From UBA8437 sp003445035 (GTDB taxonomy: Bacteria > Planctomycetota > Planctomycetia > Planctomycetales > Planctomycetaceae): a DNA stretch of 44,175 bases. The notes below the pieces were generated by a model, which ran no database searches, was not told the origin of the DNA, and saw only the letters and a program-made list of their open reading frames with translations. The stretch covers positions 1 through 44,175 of the forward strand of contig CALCHI010000458.1 in the NCBI GenBank assembly GCA_937901285.1. Direction: 5' to 3'. This document shows, in pieces, positions 32,857-41,165 of this stretch. A program made the position numbers and the translations under genes. Every line of letters begins with the position of its first letter. Within the stretch, counting starts at the first letter, position 1.

Positions 32857-34704
32857 ATGGTCACCAGGAACTCCAAGGATCTCTTCGACGAGAGCACGAT
32901 GAGCTTCGGGGACCATCTCGAAGTCCTCAGAATTCATCTCTTCAAGGCCCTGATCGGGTTGTTCGTCGGAGTCATGCTCACGCTGATCTTCGGTGACAAG
33001 CTGGTCGCCGTGATCCGCAGCCCGATCGACGACGCGCTGCGGGCCCAGGGCATCACCAGCCAGGATGACATCGCCGGCTTCAATCTCTGGGACCAGGCCC
33101 GGGCCTGGATGACCGGCGAGAAGATCTACGATGGGAAGTCGATGGTCACCGGCAAGGGCGTCCAGGCCCTCGCCTCGTTCCCCAAGTTGCAACAGGTCGA
33201 ACTGGCCGGCACCACCGCCGGCAGCAACGACCTGGAGAAACTCGTCAAGGCCCGGCAGGATACGGGGCAACCGCCGATCGACATCCAGGCCAACGCGGTG
33301 GCGGTGGCCGGGCTGGAAGAACTGTCCGAGTTCGGGATTCGCTGCGAACTCAAGGATCACCGGGTGACCCTGGTCGCGATTACGGGACCGGAAATCAACG
33401 ACGATCACCTCGGCCTGCTCAAACCCGAGCGGCTGTCGGACATCACCACGCTCGATCTCCGGGACACCAGCATCACCGATGACGGACTCGCGCACGTCGT
33501 ACGGCTCAGCCAATCGCTCGAGCGACTCAACCTCACCGGAACCGACATCACCGACGACGGACTCAAGACAATCACCGCGCTGAAGAAACTCAAGACACTC
33601 CTGGTGTCCAGCCCCGAGGTGACCGATGACGGGTTGCGGACGATCGCCGGACTGGAAGAACTCGAGTCACTCAACCTCGTGGGTGCCTCCATCACTAACG
33701 CGGGGCTCATCCACCTCGCGGAGCTCAAGAAACTCACCGAGCTGGCAATTTCCGGCGAGGCCATCACCGACGCGGGCCTGGAAAAGATCGTCTCCGGCTG
33801 CCGGCGGCTGGTCCGGCTCGAATTGGCCGGAACCCGCATCAGCGACAGCGGCCTCGCGACACTCAAGAGCCTCCCCTCCCTCGAATCGCTCAACCTCAAC
33901 ATCGACGTCAGCGGCGGCGGCCAGACCGGCAACGAGGCCTTTGTCTCGGTCAGCGAACAGGCCAGCCTGCTGGTCCGCGTTCGGCCAAGCCAGTTGGCCG
34001 AAGCCCTGCACCGTGCCGATCCCGAACGGTTCTCCAAGCCGGAAGAAGTGCCCAACGAGCGACCGGTGCCGCTGCAGTTGATCGCCGACGAATTCGCCGT
34101 CTTCCGCACCACCGCCGATCGCATGAACAAGCCGATCACGCTCAACGTGCAGGAAGCCTTCATGACCTACCTCAAGGTCGCGCTGATCGGCGGAGTCGTG
34201 TTGACCAGCCCGTGGATCTTCTACCAGGTCTGGCTTTTCGTCGCCGCCGGCCTCTACCCCCACGAACAACGCTATGTCTACGTCTTCCTGCCCTTCTCGC
34301 TGATCCTCTTTCTCGGCGGGATTCTCTTCTGCTTCTTCATGGTCTTCCCGTTCGTGCTCACCTTCCTGCTGGGCTTCAACGACTGGCTCGGAGTCACACC
34401 GCAAATCCGGCTCTCCGAGTGGATCTCCTTTGCCGTGATGCTGCCCCTGCTGTTTGGCATCAGCTTCCAGTTGCCACTGGTCATGCTCTTCCTGGACCGG
34501 CTTTCGATCTTCAATGCCAATATCTACCGCACCAAGCGACGGGTGGCCATCCTGGTCATCTCGATCGTCTCGATGATGCTCACACCGGCCGATCCGGCGA
34601 GCATGGTGATGATGATGTTCCCCTTGATCCTGCTCTACGAACTGGGGATCTGGCTGTGCCAGTACATGGCACAGCGTAACCCGTTTGAACCAGCCACCAT
34701 CTGA
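32857..34704 (+). CDS. tatC: Twin-arginine translocase TatC with an internal leucine-rich-repeat domain
   Basis: The product has 615 residues, against about 250-260 for E. coli TatC. Residues 15-55 match the TatC N-terminus and TM1 (MSFGDHLEVLRIHLFKALIG). From about 430 on it continues as TatC TM2 to TM6: EAFMTYLKVALIGG, then SPWIFYQVWLFVAAGLYPHE (Glu470 matches E. coli Glu103), and later MLTPADPASM. Between them sits an insert of about 375 residues, placed in the first periplasmic loop. It holds about six LRRs of 24 residues (about 190-350, core L-x-x-L-x-L-x-x-T-x-I-T-D-x-G-L). The position of E. coli Glu15 in H-L-x-E-L-R is Val23 (HLEVLR). The start 32857 is chosen by homology; no Shine-Dalgarno is evident. 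TatC recognises RR signal peptides and builds the Tat translocon. No tatA is nearby. Three genes follow closely on the same strand. Confidence 0.9.
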   Translation: MVTRNSKDLFDESTMSFGDHLEVLRIHLFKALIGLFVGVMLTLIFGDKLVAVIRSPIDDALRAQGITSQDDIAGFNLWDQARAWMTGEKIYDGKSMVTGKGVQALASFPKLQQVELAGTTAGSNDLEKLVKARQDTGQPPIDIQANAVAVAGLEELSEFGIRCELKDHRVTLVAITGPEINDDHLGLLKPERLSDITTLDLRDTSITDDGLAHVVRLSQSLERLNLTGTDITDDGLKTITALKKLKTLLVSSPEVTDDGLRTIAGLEELESLNLVGASITNAGLIHLAELKKLTELAISGEAITDAGLEKIVSGCRRLVRLELAGTRISDSGLATLKSLPSLESLNLNIDVSGGGQTGNEAFVSVSEQASLLVRVRPSQLAEALHRADPERFSKPEEVPNERPVPLQLIADEFAVFRTTADRMNKPITLNVQEAFMTYLKVALIGGVVLTSPWIFYQVWLFVAAGLYPHEQRYVYVFLPFSLILFLGGILFCFFMVFPFVLTFLLGFNDWLGVTPQIRLSEWISFAVMLPLLFGISFQLPLVMLFLDRLSIFNANIYRTKRRVAILVISIVSMMLTPADPASMVMMMFPLILLYELGIWLCQYMAQRNPFEPATI

Positions 34705-34762
34705 CCATCCACGAATCGATCCCGGGTCGATTCTCTCTTCCCAACTTGAGAGGACAGCTTCG

Positions 34763-35227
34763 ATGACAACCACTCCAGCCCGCGCACGATCCGCCACGAT
34801 CGCCCTGGCCGCACTGCTCGGCCTGGTCGCCGGAGCCGTGCTGTTTGGACGAGGATCCGACGCGGCCGTCGCTGACGATTCCGACAAGAAACCGGCCCAG
34901 GTCTTCGAACTCCGGACCTACACCACCGCTCCCGGCAAGCTCGGAGATCTCCACAAGCGGTTCGCCGACCACACGATGAAAATCTTCTCCCGCCACGGCA
35001 TGAAGAACATCATCTACTGGACTCCCGATGACCCCAAGCTCAAGGGCAACACCCTGGTCTACGTACTGGCCCACAAGAGCCGAGGGGCAGCGAAAAAGAG
35101 CTGGAACGCATTCCGGAACGATCCCGAGTGGAAGAAGGCGTTCGCCGAATCACGAAAGAACGGCCCCATCGTCACCAGGGTCGTCTCGCAGTTCCTCAAT
35201 CCCACCGGCTATTCGCCGGCCAAGTAG
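34763..35227 (+). CDS. NIPSNAP-like exported protein
   Basis: The 154-residue protein starts with an N-terminal signal or TM segment (SATIALAALLGLVAGAVLF). A ferredoxin-like alpha/beta domain of the NIPSNAP type follows: FELRTYTTAPGKLGDLHKRF near the start and a later stretch of about 35 residues with VYVLAHKS and WNAFRNDPEWKKAF, the latter being the family's helix. The molecular role of bacterial NIPSNAP proteins is not established. ATG 34763 has GAGAGGACAG about 6 bases upstream. It lies 58 bp after tatC and 5 bp before mtnA, so it is probably in the same transcript. Confidence 0.87.
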   Translation: MTTTPARARSATIALAALLGLVAGAVLFGRGSDAAVADDSDKKPAQVFELRTYTTAPGKLGDLHKRFADHTMKIFSRHGMKNIIYWTPDDPKLKGNTLVYVLAHKSRGAAKKSWNAFRNDPEWKKAFAESRKNGPIVTRVVSQFLNPTGYSPAK

Positions 35228-35232
35228 TCGCC

Positions 35233-36297
35233 ATGACCCTTCCGACTCTCGCCTGGACCGGCGATGCGGCCACCGGCCACCTGGTGCTGCTGGACCAGAC
35301 CCGGTTGCCGCTGGAAGTCCAACAGCGGGAATGCCGGCGCCTTGAGGACGTGGTTGAGTCAATCCGGAGCCTGAGAGTTCGAGGGGCTCCGGCGATCGGA
35401 GTCGCCGCGGCCTATGGCGTGGTCGTCGGCATGCAGCCGTTTCGCGAAAGTTCTCGGGAAGACTTTGACCGGCAACTGGCCGGGGTGACAACCACGCTGG
35501 CCGACAGCCGTCCCACGGCTGTCAACCTGGCATGGGCCCTGGCACGGTCAACCGGATGTGCCGCGAACCAGCCGGAACTCGACTCCGCATCGATCCTCGA
35601 CCGACTGCTCGAGGAAGCCGTCGCGATCCAGGATGAGGACCGGCACACCTGCCAGGCCATCGGTCGTCATGGAGCCGAACTGATGCCCCGCGGGGCCGGC
35701 GTGCTGACACACTGCAATGCCGGCGGGCTGGCAACCGCCGGCTCGGGCACCGCCCTGGCGGTGCTGTTCGCCGCCGCCGATCTCGGACGGGAAATCGAGG
35801 TCTACGTCGATGAGACCCGCCCTTTGCTGCAAGGGGCTCGCTTGACCACCTGGGAACTGACACGCCATGGGATCCCCACCACGCTGATCTGTGACTCGAT
35901 GGCCGCCTGGGCCATGCAGCAGGGCCGTGTGCAGGCGGTGATCACCGGAGCTGACCGGATCGCCTCCAACGGCGACGCGGCCAACAAGATCGGCACCTAC
36001 GCACTGGCGGTGCTCGCCCGTGAACACCGTGTCCCCTTCTACATCGCCGCACCTCGCAGCACCTTCGACTTCTCGCTGGCCAGTGGAGAGGAGATTCCCA
36101 TCGAGGAGCGGGATGGCGAGGAAATCACACGCGGATTTGGACGACAGACCGCTCCCGACGGAATTGGCACCTGGAACCCCGCCTTCGACGTCACTCCCGC
36201 CGAGCTGATCACGGCACTGGTGACCGAGCGAGGGGTGATCGAACCGGTCACAAGCCAGCGGATCGCCGAGGTCCTGGGAACCGACGGAGACGGGTGA
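35233..36297 (+). CDS. mtnA: S-methyl-5-thioribose-1-phosphate isomerase
   Basis: The 354-residue protein matches MtnA, which isomerises 5-methylthioribose 1-phosphate to the ribulose form in methionine salvage. Marks are IRSLRVRGAPAIGVAAAYG, LTHCNAGGLATAGSGTAL (catalytic Cys), VITGADRIASNGDAANKIGT (catalytic Asp), and FYIAAPRSTFD. It belongs to the eIF2B-alpha/beta/delta-like family, whose members can be hard to tell apart; the Cys and Asp support true MtnA. ATG 35233 lies 5 bp after the NIPSNAP stop. The stop TGA overlaps the next ATG (TGATG). No other salvage gene is near. Confidence 0.94.
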   Translation: MTLPTLAWTGDAATGHLVLLDQTRLPLEVQQRECRRLEDVVESIRSLRVRGAPAIGVAAAYGVVVGMQPFRESSREDFDRQLAGVTTTLADSRPTAVNLAWALARSTGCAANQPELDSASILDRLLEEAVAIQDEDRHTCQAIGRHGAELMPRGAGVLTHCNAGGLATAGSGTALAVLFAAADLGREIEVYVDETRPLLQGARLTTWELTRHGIPTTLICDSMAAWAMQQGRVQAVITGADRIASNGDAANKIGTYALAVLAREHRVPFYIAAPRSTFDFSLASGEEIPIEERDGEEITRGFGRQTAPDGIGTWNPAFDVTPAELITALVTERGVIEPVTSQRIAEVLGTDGDG

Positions 36298-37556
36298 TGA
36301 CGGTCCGCAATGTCCTGGTGCTCGGCGATTCTCCCCACGCCGCCGGACTGCTCGAACAAATCGACCTCGACCCCGACAGCCAAAGGCAACCCGAAACGTC
36401 CGAACTGCCCGACCTGACCATCCTGGCCGGGTCCGAGGAAGCGGACCTGGCCGTGGCCATGTCGTTGCTGGAAAGTGATCGACCGCTGATCGTCGTTGCC
36501 GGACCGCACCTGGCCGCGGCAGCGGTCCATCGGCTGGCACTCGTGGCCTCCGACGTCCGGGCCACGATCCGCTGCTGGCTGCCGGCCGTCCGGGAACTGA
36601 CCCCACTCGAAAACACACACGCCCCGGCCCCACCGCTGCGAGTCGACCGGGCAGACAACCGGCCAGCCGAAGAACTGCTCTTCGACGATCTCGCTCGACT
36701 GGGACGCCTCGCGGGACGGTTCGACCAGGTCAACGCCACGCTCGGCCCTTCGGGGACCGTCCGTCTGGAATCCGATTCGGGACCGGACGCCACCTGGACG
36801 CTCCGCCCCACCAACGGTCCGGCCGAAGTCACCCTGCTGGTCGGAGACAGCCCGCTCGAACTGCAGCGATCCGAAAGAGACAACCCGGAGACGGCGTCAG
36901 AGTGGCTGGAGGTGGCCGATGGGGCAAGCCACTTGAAGCTGGAAGAACTGGTCGACGTGGTCGAGACATTCGCCGCGATCCAGGAATCGGCTCGCCGACG
37001 TCGGGCAATCGACCTGCACCACGAACCAACATCCGAGCGGACCGTCTTCAAGAGCCAGATGGCAGCCGTGGGCTGTCTGCTGCTGCTGCTGACGCTCCTG
37101 GGACTTGTGGTCCTGCTGGTTCTCGGTGCGGCACTCGATCCCACCTCCACACGCGGCGGACGGGCTGCTCGTGTCGGATTCCTGCTGGAGAGCGACGATT
37201 TCCTGGACGACACCGCAACTCTCTCGGACAACGGAACCGATCACCTCGAACGAATCGCCGGCCGAATCGAACACGTCCGTGTGCCCATCGTCGTCGCAGC
37301 CACCGGCAACAGCGACCTCGACAACGGCCGCCGTGCCGTCGTCGAAGACGAGCTCGATCGCCGAAGTGTCCATGTCCCCGAGGGCCGTGTCATCACCGAC
37401 AAACCGCCGGCGAAATGGGCCCAGACGCTGCTGCAGTTCGCCCGCATCGCCTGGATCGTTCCGCTCGTCGTGTTCCTGGTGCTGCAGGGACTGATCCTGG
37501 CCACGCGAAGAGCCTCCGTCCGCAGGGCCTCCCAGCCAGGCCAAGCGGGCGGTTGA
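36297..37556 (+). CDS. Hypothetical membrane protein
   Basis: This 419-residue protein starts VLVLGDSPHAAGLLEQ and has a soluble N-terminal part with a possible Rossmann-like beginning. The stretch RPLIVVAGPHLAAAAVHRLA faintly recalls the Gfo/Idh/MocA-type nucleotide domain, but no cofactor glycine motif is convincing. Two hydrophobic stretches follow, near residues 255-280 (MAAVGCLLLLLTLLGLVVLL) and near 385-405 (IAWIVPLVVFLVLQGLIL), with a hydrophilic segment between them. I recall similar C-terminal TM segments in planctomycete oxidoreductase-like proteins. That is recollection only. The ATG overlaps the mtnA stop (TGATG), so the two are translationally coupled. Function unknown. Confidence 0.65.
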   Translation: MTVRNVLVLGDSPHAAGLLEQIDLDPDSQRQPETSELPDLTILAGSEEADLAVAMSLLESDRPLIVVAGPHLAAAAVHRLALVASDVRATIRCWLPAVRELTPLENTHAPAPPLRVDRADNRPAEELLFDDLARLGRLAGRFDQVNATLGPSGTVRLESDSGPDATWTLRPTNGPAEVTLLVGDSPLELQRSERDNPETASEWLEVADGASHLKLEELVDVVETFAAIQESARRRRAIDLHHEPTSERTVFKSQMAAVGCLLLLLTLLGLVVLLVLGAALDPTSTRGGRAARVGFLLESDDFLDDTATLSDNGTDHLERIAGRIEHVRVPIVVAATGNSDLDNGRRAVVEDELDRRSVHVPEGRVITDKPPAKWAQTLLQFARIAWIVPLVVFLVLQGLILATRRASVRRASQPGQAGG

Positions 37557-37581
37557 ACCGGATCGGGTCCGGAATTGGACC

Positions 37582-37611
37582 TCGACAGGTCAGCGACCGC
37601 TGACCTATAAC
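37582..37611 (+). promoter_or_regulatory. Candidate promoter with a perfect palindrome in its spacer
   Basis: TCGACA (37582-37587) and TATAAC (37606-37611) are 18 bp apart. Between and touching them lies the inverted repeat AGGTCAGC-GACC-GCTGACCT (37587-37606). A dimeric repressor or activator could sit there to control the TPR lipoprotein gene at 37684. As an alternative the dyad could be a hairpin ending the upstream operon, but no T-run follows. Confidence 0.45.
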
Positions 37612-37683
37612 CCCGGCGTCCGGGCCGCCATCGATCTCGTCGGCCCCTCATCCCGTACACCTCTCCCATCCAGGATGTGGACG

Positions 37684-38961
37684 ATGAATCGTATCGCGTG
37701 TTGCACCGGCGGGCTGGTGATGTTGCTGGTGTTGACCGGGTGTCGGTCGTCGATATTCAACCCCGACCTGGGGACCCATTTTCGTCTGCCCGGCTGGCCC
37801 CTGGCCAGCAAAGACGTGCCCAAACCTCCCGATACGCTTGATGGCCCCGACGCCGGCGTGGCCGCAGTCGGAGGACAGGCAACCGACCGTGAACCCCAAC
37901 CCAATGCCACTCAGACCAAGCTCATCGCCGGGCGAGACGCCTTCCGGTCGGGTCGGCTGACCACCGCCGCCGGACACCTCGAAGCGGTTCTCGCCGTCCA
38001 GCCCAACCACGTCGAAGCTCACCACCTGATGGCCCTGATCAGCGACCGTGCCCGCGACTTCACCGCCAGCGATCACCACTTCGAAACCGCCATCGCCGCT
38101 GACCCGCGGAACGCCAATCTCCTCAGCGACTACGGTTTCTCGAAGCTGCAACGTTCCGATCTGAAGACGGCTGAAGCCCTGCTGACCAGGGCCCTGTCCG
38201 TCGATCCGACCAACGCGTTCGCTCTCAACAACCTCGGCACCGTCCAGGCCCGCCAGGGACGTTACGACGACGCTCTCGCGACACTCAAAAAAGCCGGCTC
38301 GAAGGCCGAAGCCAAGCTCGCCCGACTGTTCCCCAAGGGACGACCCCTCACCACCGCCACCAAGGCCGCCAATGGTCCCATCGCCGCCGATCCACCCAGG
38401 CAACTGCCGATCGATACCAATGACCCGGCAACGGCTCTGCCGCAGTTCACCAGGAAATCGACGGCCACCATCGACGCCGACGTGCCCCTCGTCCCGTCAG
38501 CCATCGGGCAACTCCCCGGTGACTCGACCGCTCCCAAGACACTCACCGCCGCCAATCCGGCACGCGAGTTGACCCCCACCGCACCCGGTTCGACACCGGC
38601 GGCCGACCTTCCCTCCCGTCCCATTCCCTGGGCCGGTACCACCAATCCGCCCCCTTCTGATGGGTCCGGAATCGCTCCTGCCGGAGCAATCACCCGTTCT
38701 CGCCGGATCAGCCCAGAATTCTCACGCAGCGCCGCTCGACTCGGACTCGGCATCGGATCCAGTTCGCTGGTCCCTCGCAGAATCCAACAGGCCTCTCCCA
38801 CCACCAGCGGGACGGTCTCCGCCCAGCCAGCGGCGGCCACGCCTGCCGAACTGGCACCGGCTCCGGCCGTTCCGGCCGGCTCGATCACCGCTCCGACGAT
38901 CGAGTCCAATTCGAACGATCCGCTCTCGATCTTCGAGAAGCAGCTCGAAAACAAACCGTAG
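37684..38961 (+). CDS. TPR-containing lipoprotein (TadD-like repeats)
   Basis: The 425-residue protein has a signal sequence ending in LVLTGC (Cys20), a typical lipobox. TPR-like units run from about residue 75 to 210: LIAGRDAFRSGRLTTAAGHL, VEAHHLMALISDRARDFTAS and AFALNNLGTVQARQGRYDDAL. This style of TPR is seen in Flp-pilus TadD proteins, but no tad genes lie around it. The C-terminal half is low-complexity, rich in Pro/Ala/Thr/Ser. ATG 37684 has AGGA eight bases upstream; an ATG at 37675 is nine bases earlier. It is convergent with dnaA, with an 86-bp gap that shows no strong terminator. Confidence 0.82.
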   Translation: MNRIACCTGGLVMLLVLTGCRSSIFNPDLGTHFRLPGWPLASKDVPKPPDTLDGPDAGVAAVGGQATDREPQPNATQTKLIAGRDAFRSGRLTTAAGHLEAVLAVQPNHVEAHHLMALISDRARDFTASDHHFETAIAADPRNANLLSDYGFSKLQRSDLKTAEALLTRALSVDPTNAFALNNLGTVQARQGRYDDALATLKKAGSKAEAKLARLFPKGRPLTTATKAANGPIAADPPRQLPIDTNDPATALPQFTRKSTATIDADVPLVPSAIGQLPGDSTAPKTLTAANPARELTPTAPGSTPAADLPSRPIPWAGTTNPPPSDGSGIAPAGAITRSRRISPEFSRSAARLGLGIGSSSLVPRRIQQASPTTSGTVSAQPAAATPAELAPAPAVPAGSITAPTIESNSNDPLSIFEKQLENKP

Positions 38962-39047
38962 TGCCATCGCGACGTCCCCTGTCAGCAAGGGTCGGGTCCG
39001 GCCGGTGCGCATCCGTCGAACGGCCGCAGTGAATCGGCCAATTTCGA

Positions 39048-40526
39048 TCAACCGGCCAGCAACTGCTGCTCGACCGAATCGACGACCTCCTGAACCGACA
39101 GGGACTGCGAGCTGACCATCACCGGCGTGTCGGTCGACAACCAGTCCTGGACCTTCGCCACCGCCGACATCACCGTGCTGTGGTTCCGGCCCCCGAAGAA
39201 CTCGCCGATTTCGCTGTAAGCGGCCTGGGTGTGCTTGCGGGCCAGGAACATGGCCAGCATCCGTGGCTGCACAAGGCTCCGCGTCCGACGAGACGACTTC
39301 AACTCCGCGGCTCGCACCCCGAACAGGGAACAGATCGCCCGTTCGACATCTCCCAACGCGACAATCCGGATACAGTCTCGTTCCAACTCGGCCAGGACCC
39401 GGCGTGAGACCGAAGCCGAGATCCGCTGGCGGCCCGAGGCGATCGACCAGTTCTGCAGGCAGTACAGGGCCCCCTTCAATTCACGGACGCTGTGGGTGAA
39501 TCGACGTGCGACGACCGCCAGGGCCTCGGGAGTGAACGTCACCGACATCCGCTTGGCCAACCGGCCCACGATCTTTCGACGAGTCCCCAGTTCGGGGGGC
39601 TCGATCCGACAGACCAATCCGGCCATCAGTCGCGAACTGAGTTCCTCGCTGAACTTCGCCAACAGCCGCGGATGCTGATTGGCCGCCAGCACCACGTGGC
39701 TGCCGTTGGCTTCAAGCTGCTTGAGCGTGTGCAGAAACTCCTCCTGCACCCCCTTCTTGGCGTCCAGAAAATCCACGTCGTCGACCAGCAGCACGTCGAT
39801 ACTGCGGAACCTCTGGCGAAAGCCCGGTGTCGACCTCTCCCGCAACGCCGCCGTGAAATAATTCGTGAACGTCTCAGCCGTCAGGTAGGTCACCCGCAAC
39901 GATGGATACAATCGCCGAATTCGCCGGTAGATGCCCTCCAGCAGGTGCGTCTTTCCGACACCCACATGCCCGAACAGGTAAAGCGGGCTGAGCCCGTCAG
40001 CCGGTGCATCGCAGATCCGCGATGCGGCTGTCCAGGCCAGGCGGTTGCTGTCGCCAACGACGAAATCGCCGAGATCGGCAAATCGCCGACGGGTCGTGGA
40101 TCGCCGCCCGTCACCACCCTCGCGATCGCCGCCGGGGGCTGGCGTTCCGGATCCGGCGACCACTCCGACCGCCGGGGACCTCCTCGCAGCGGGATCACCC
40201 TCTCCGACCACCTCGGGTATCACGTTCGGGTCCACATCCAGTCGCACACGGGCCGAGGGCCCCAGCACGTCGGTAGCCGTGCCCTGCATGGCCTCGCGGA
40301 ACCGCTGTTGCATCCAACTGACCACGAATGGACTGCCGACCCCGAATCGGACCTCGTCCCCATCGACGGTGACCGTGCAACGACCCAGGAACCAGTTTTC
40401 GTAGTTCTTCGGCCCCACCCGATCGGCAAGCCGCTTAAGTATCCGGGCCGACTCGGCCTTTTCGGGCACGCTGTCGGGCTCCTGGGCGGGCCGATCCGGT
40501 TGTTTCTTCGTGGTTGCGGGCTGCAT
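39048..40526 (-). CDS. dnaA: Chromosomal replication initiator DnaA
   Basis: The 492-residue AAA+ initiator has all four domains. Domain I (about 27-85) includes GPKNYENWF. A variable Gly/Ser/Pro linker spans about 100-148. The AAA+ core carries Walker A FGHVGVGKTHLLEG (Lys192), Walker B VLLVDDVDFL and the sensor region LAANQHPRLLAKF. The C-terminal DNA-binding helix is GGRNHSTVMSA, where the usual motif is G-x-R-D-H-S-T-V, so Asp is replaced by Asn. DnaA-ATP melts the origin. Its usual neighbour dnaN is absent; to either side are a TPR gene and an FmdB gene. The ATG at 40526 follows a G-run. Confidence 0.95.
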   Translation of the reverse strand: MQPATTKKQPDRPAQEPDSVPEKAESARILKRLADRVGPKNYENWFLGRCTVTVDGDEVRFGVGSPFVVSWMQQRFREAMQGTATDVLGPSARVRLDVDPNVIPEVVGEGDPAARRSPAVGVVAGSGTPAPGGDREGGDGRRSTTRRRFADLGDFVVGDSNRLAWTAASRICDAPADGLSPLYLFGHVGVGKTHLLEGIYRRIRRLYPSLRVTYLTAETFTNYFTAALRERSTPGFRQRFRSIDVLLVDDVDFLDAKKGVQEEFLHTLKQLEANGSHVVLAANQHPRLLAKFSEELSSRLMAGLVCRIEPPELGTRRKIVGRLAKRMSVTFTPEALAVVARRFTHSVRELKGALYCLQNWSIASGRQRISASVSRRVLAELERDCIRIVALGDVERAICSLFGVRAAELKSSRRTRSLVQPRMLAMFLARKHTQAAYSEIGEFFGGRNHSTVMSAVAKVQDWLSTDTPVMVSSQSLSVQEVVDSVEQQLLAG

Positions 40527-40949
40527 CGTGCACCCCCCCCGGGTCGTCTGCGCGCGCAGGTCGCGCTCCTGTCAGCGACGCACTCCCCGGGCGAGAGTCT
40601 CTGGCACTCCGTTGCCTGGGCGCGTGGCGCGGTGGAACTTCCTGCTTGTGCGCGGAGTCGTTTGGACGTGGTCAGGAAGAGCCGCGAGAGGTCGAAATGA
40701 GCAAGAGAGGCTCACCTCTCATACCGGCTCTGTCATTCACTCAATCAGTCAGTGGCGACGATCCTACCGGCGTGGATGCGCGTGTCAAACCTGCCGGCCG
40801 ACAAATCGAAAACATTCCACCAATTCGTTTTCCACCGTCGAACAGGTGACCGAAATCCGGGCGATCACAAGGCTCGACACATCTCCCCGCCCGACGGTGA
40901 TGTTGACAACCTGTCGACGACTCGACGTGCCGGCACCTCGTCAGCCACT
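40527..40949. other. Non-coding region upstream of dnaA, possible replication-origin segment
   Basis: This 423-bp gap upstream of dnaA has no convincing gene. TTTTCCACC at 40828-40836 matches seven of nine bases of the DnaA-box consensus TTATNCACA. A weaker CATTCCACC lies 15 bp before (40813-40821). A small hairpin GAGAGG-CTCA-CCTCTC spans 40705-40720. There is no clear AT-rich unwinding stretch. An origin here is a suggestion only. Confidence 0.3.
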
Positions 40950-41165
40950 CTAGATGCGGCAGCAACTCGGACCGCAGGGACCGGTTTCGGGAGGCGGACA
41001 GTCCGAGGCCAACGGCAGCGAGTGGCCGGATCGGACCGCAGGAGCACTGAGCAGTTTGTCGAGCGTCTGGGACTCGCATTCGGGACAGGCCGGCACCGTC
41101 GAGGCCCGCACCAGCAACTCGAACTCAACCTCGCAAAGCCCACAACGATACTCAAAAATCGGCAT
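40950..41165 (-). CDS. FmdB-family zinc-ribbon protein
   Basis: The 71-residue protein begins MPIFEYRCGLCEVEFELL, the FmdB/CxxC_CxxC_SSSS pattern, with a zinc knuckle C8/C11 and C27/C30. Such small zinc ribbons are widespread regulators or accessory proteins of unknown role. The end CGPSCCRI has extra Cys residues. ATG 41165 is chosen because it starts exactly at the domain; a TTG at 41171 is two codons earlier. Its start overlaps the 3' end of the anti-sigma factor gene by 14 bp, so the two are probably co-transcribed with the sigma factor. Confidence 0.87.
   Translation of the reverse strand: MPIFEYRCGLCEVEFELLVRASTVPACPECESQTLDKLLSAPAVRSGHSLPLASDCPPPETGPCGPSCCRI

Noticed and set aside
40510..40953. 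Plus-strand frame of 147 codons upstream of dnaA
   Set aside because: It begins inside dnaA on the opposite strand and has an Arg/Thr/Ser-rich composition with no recognisable domain or ribosome site.
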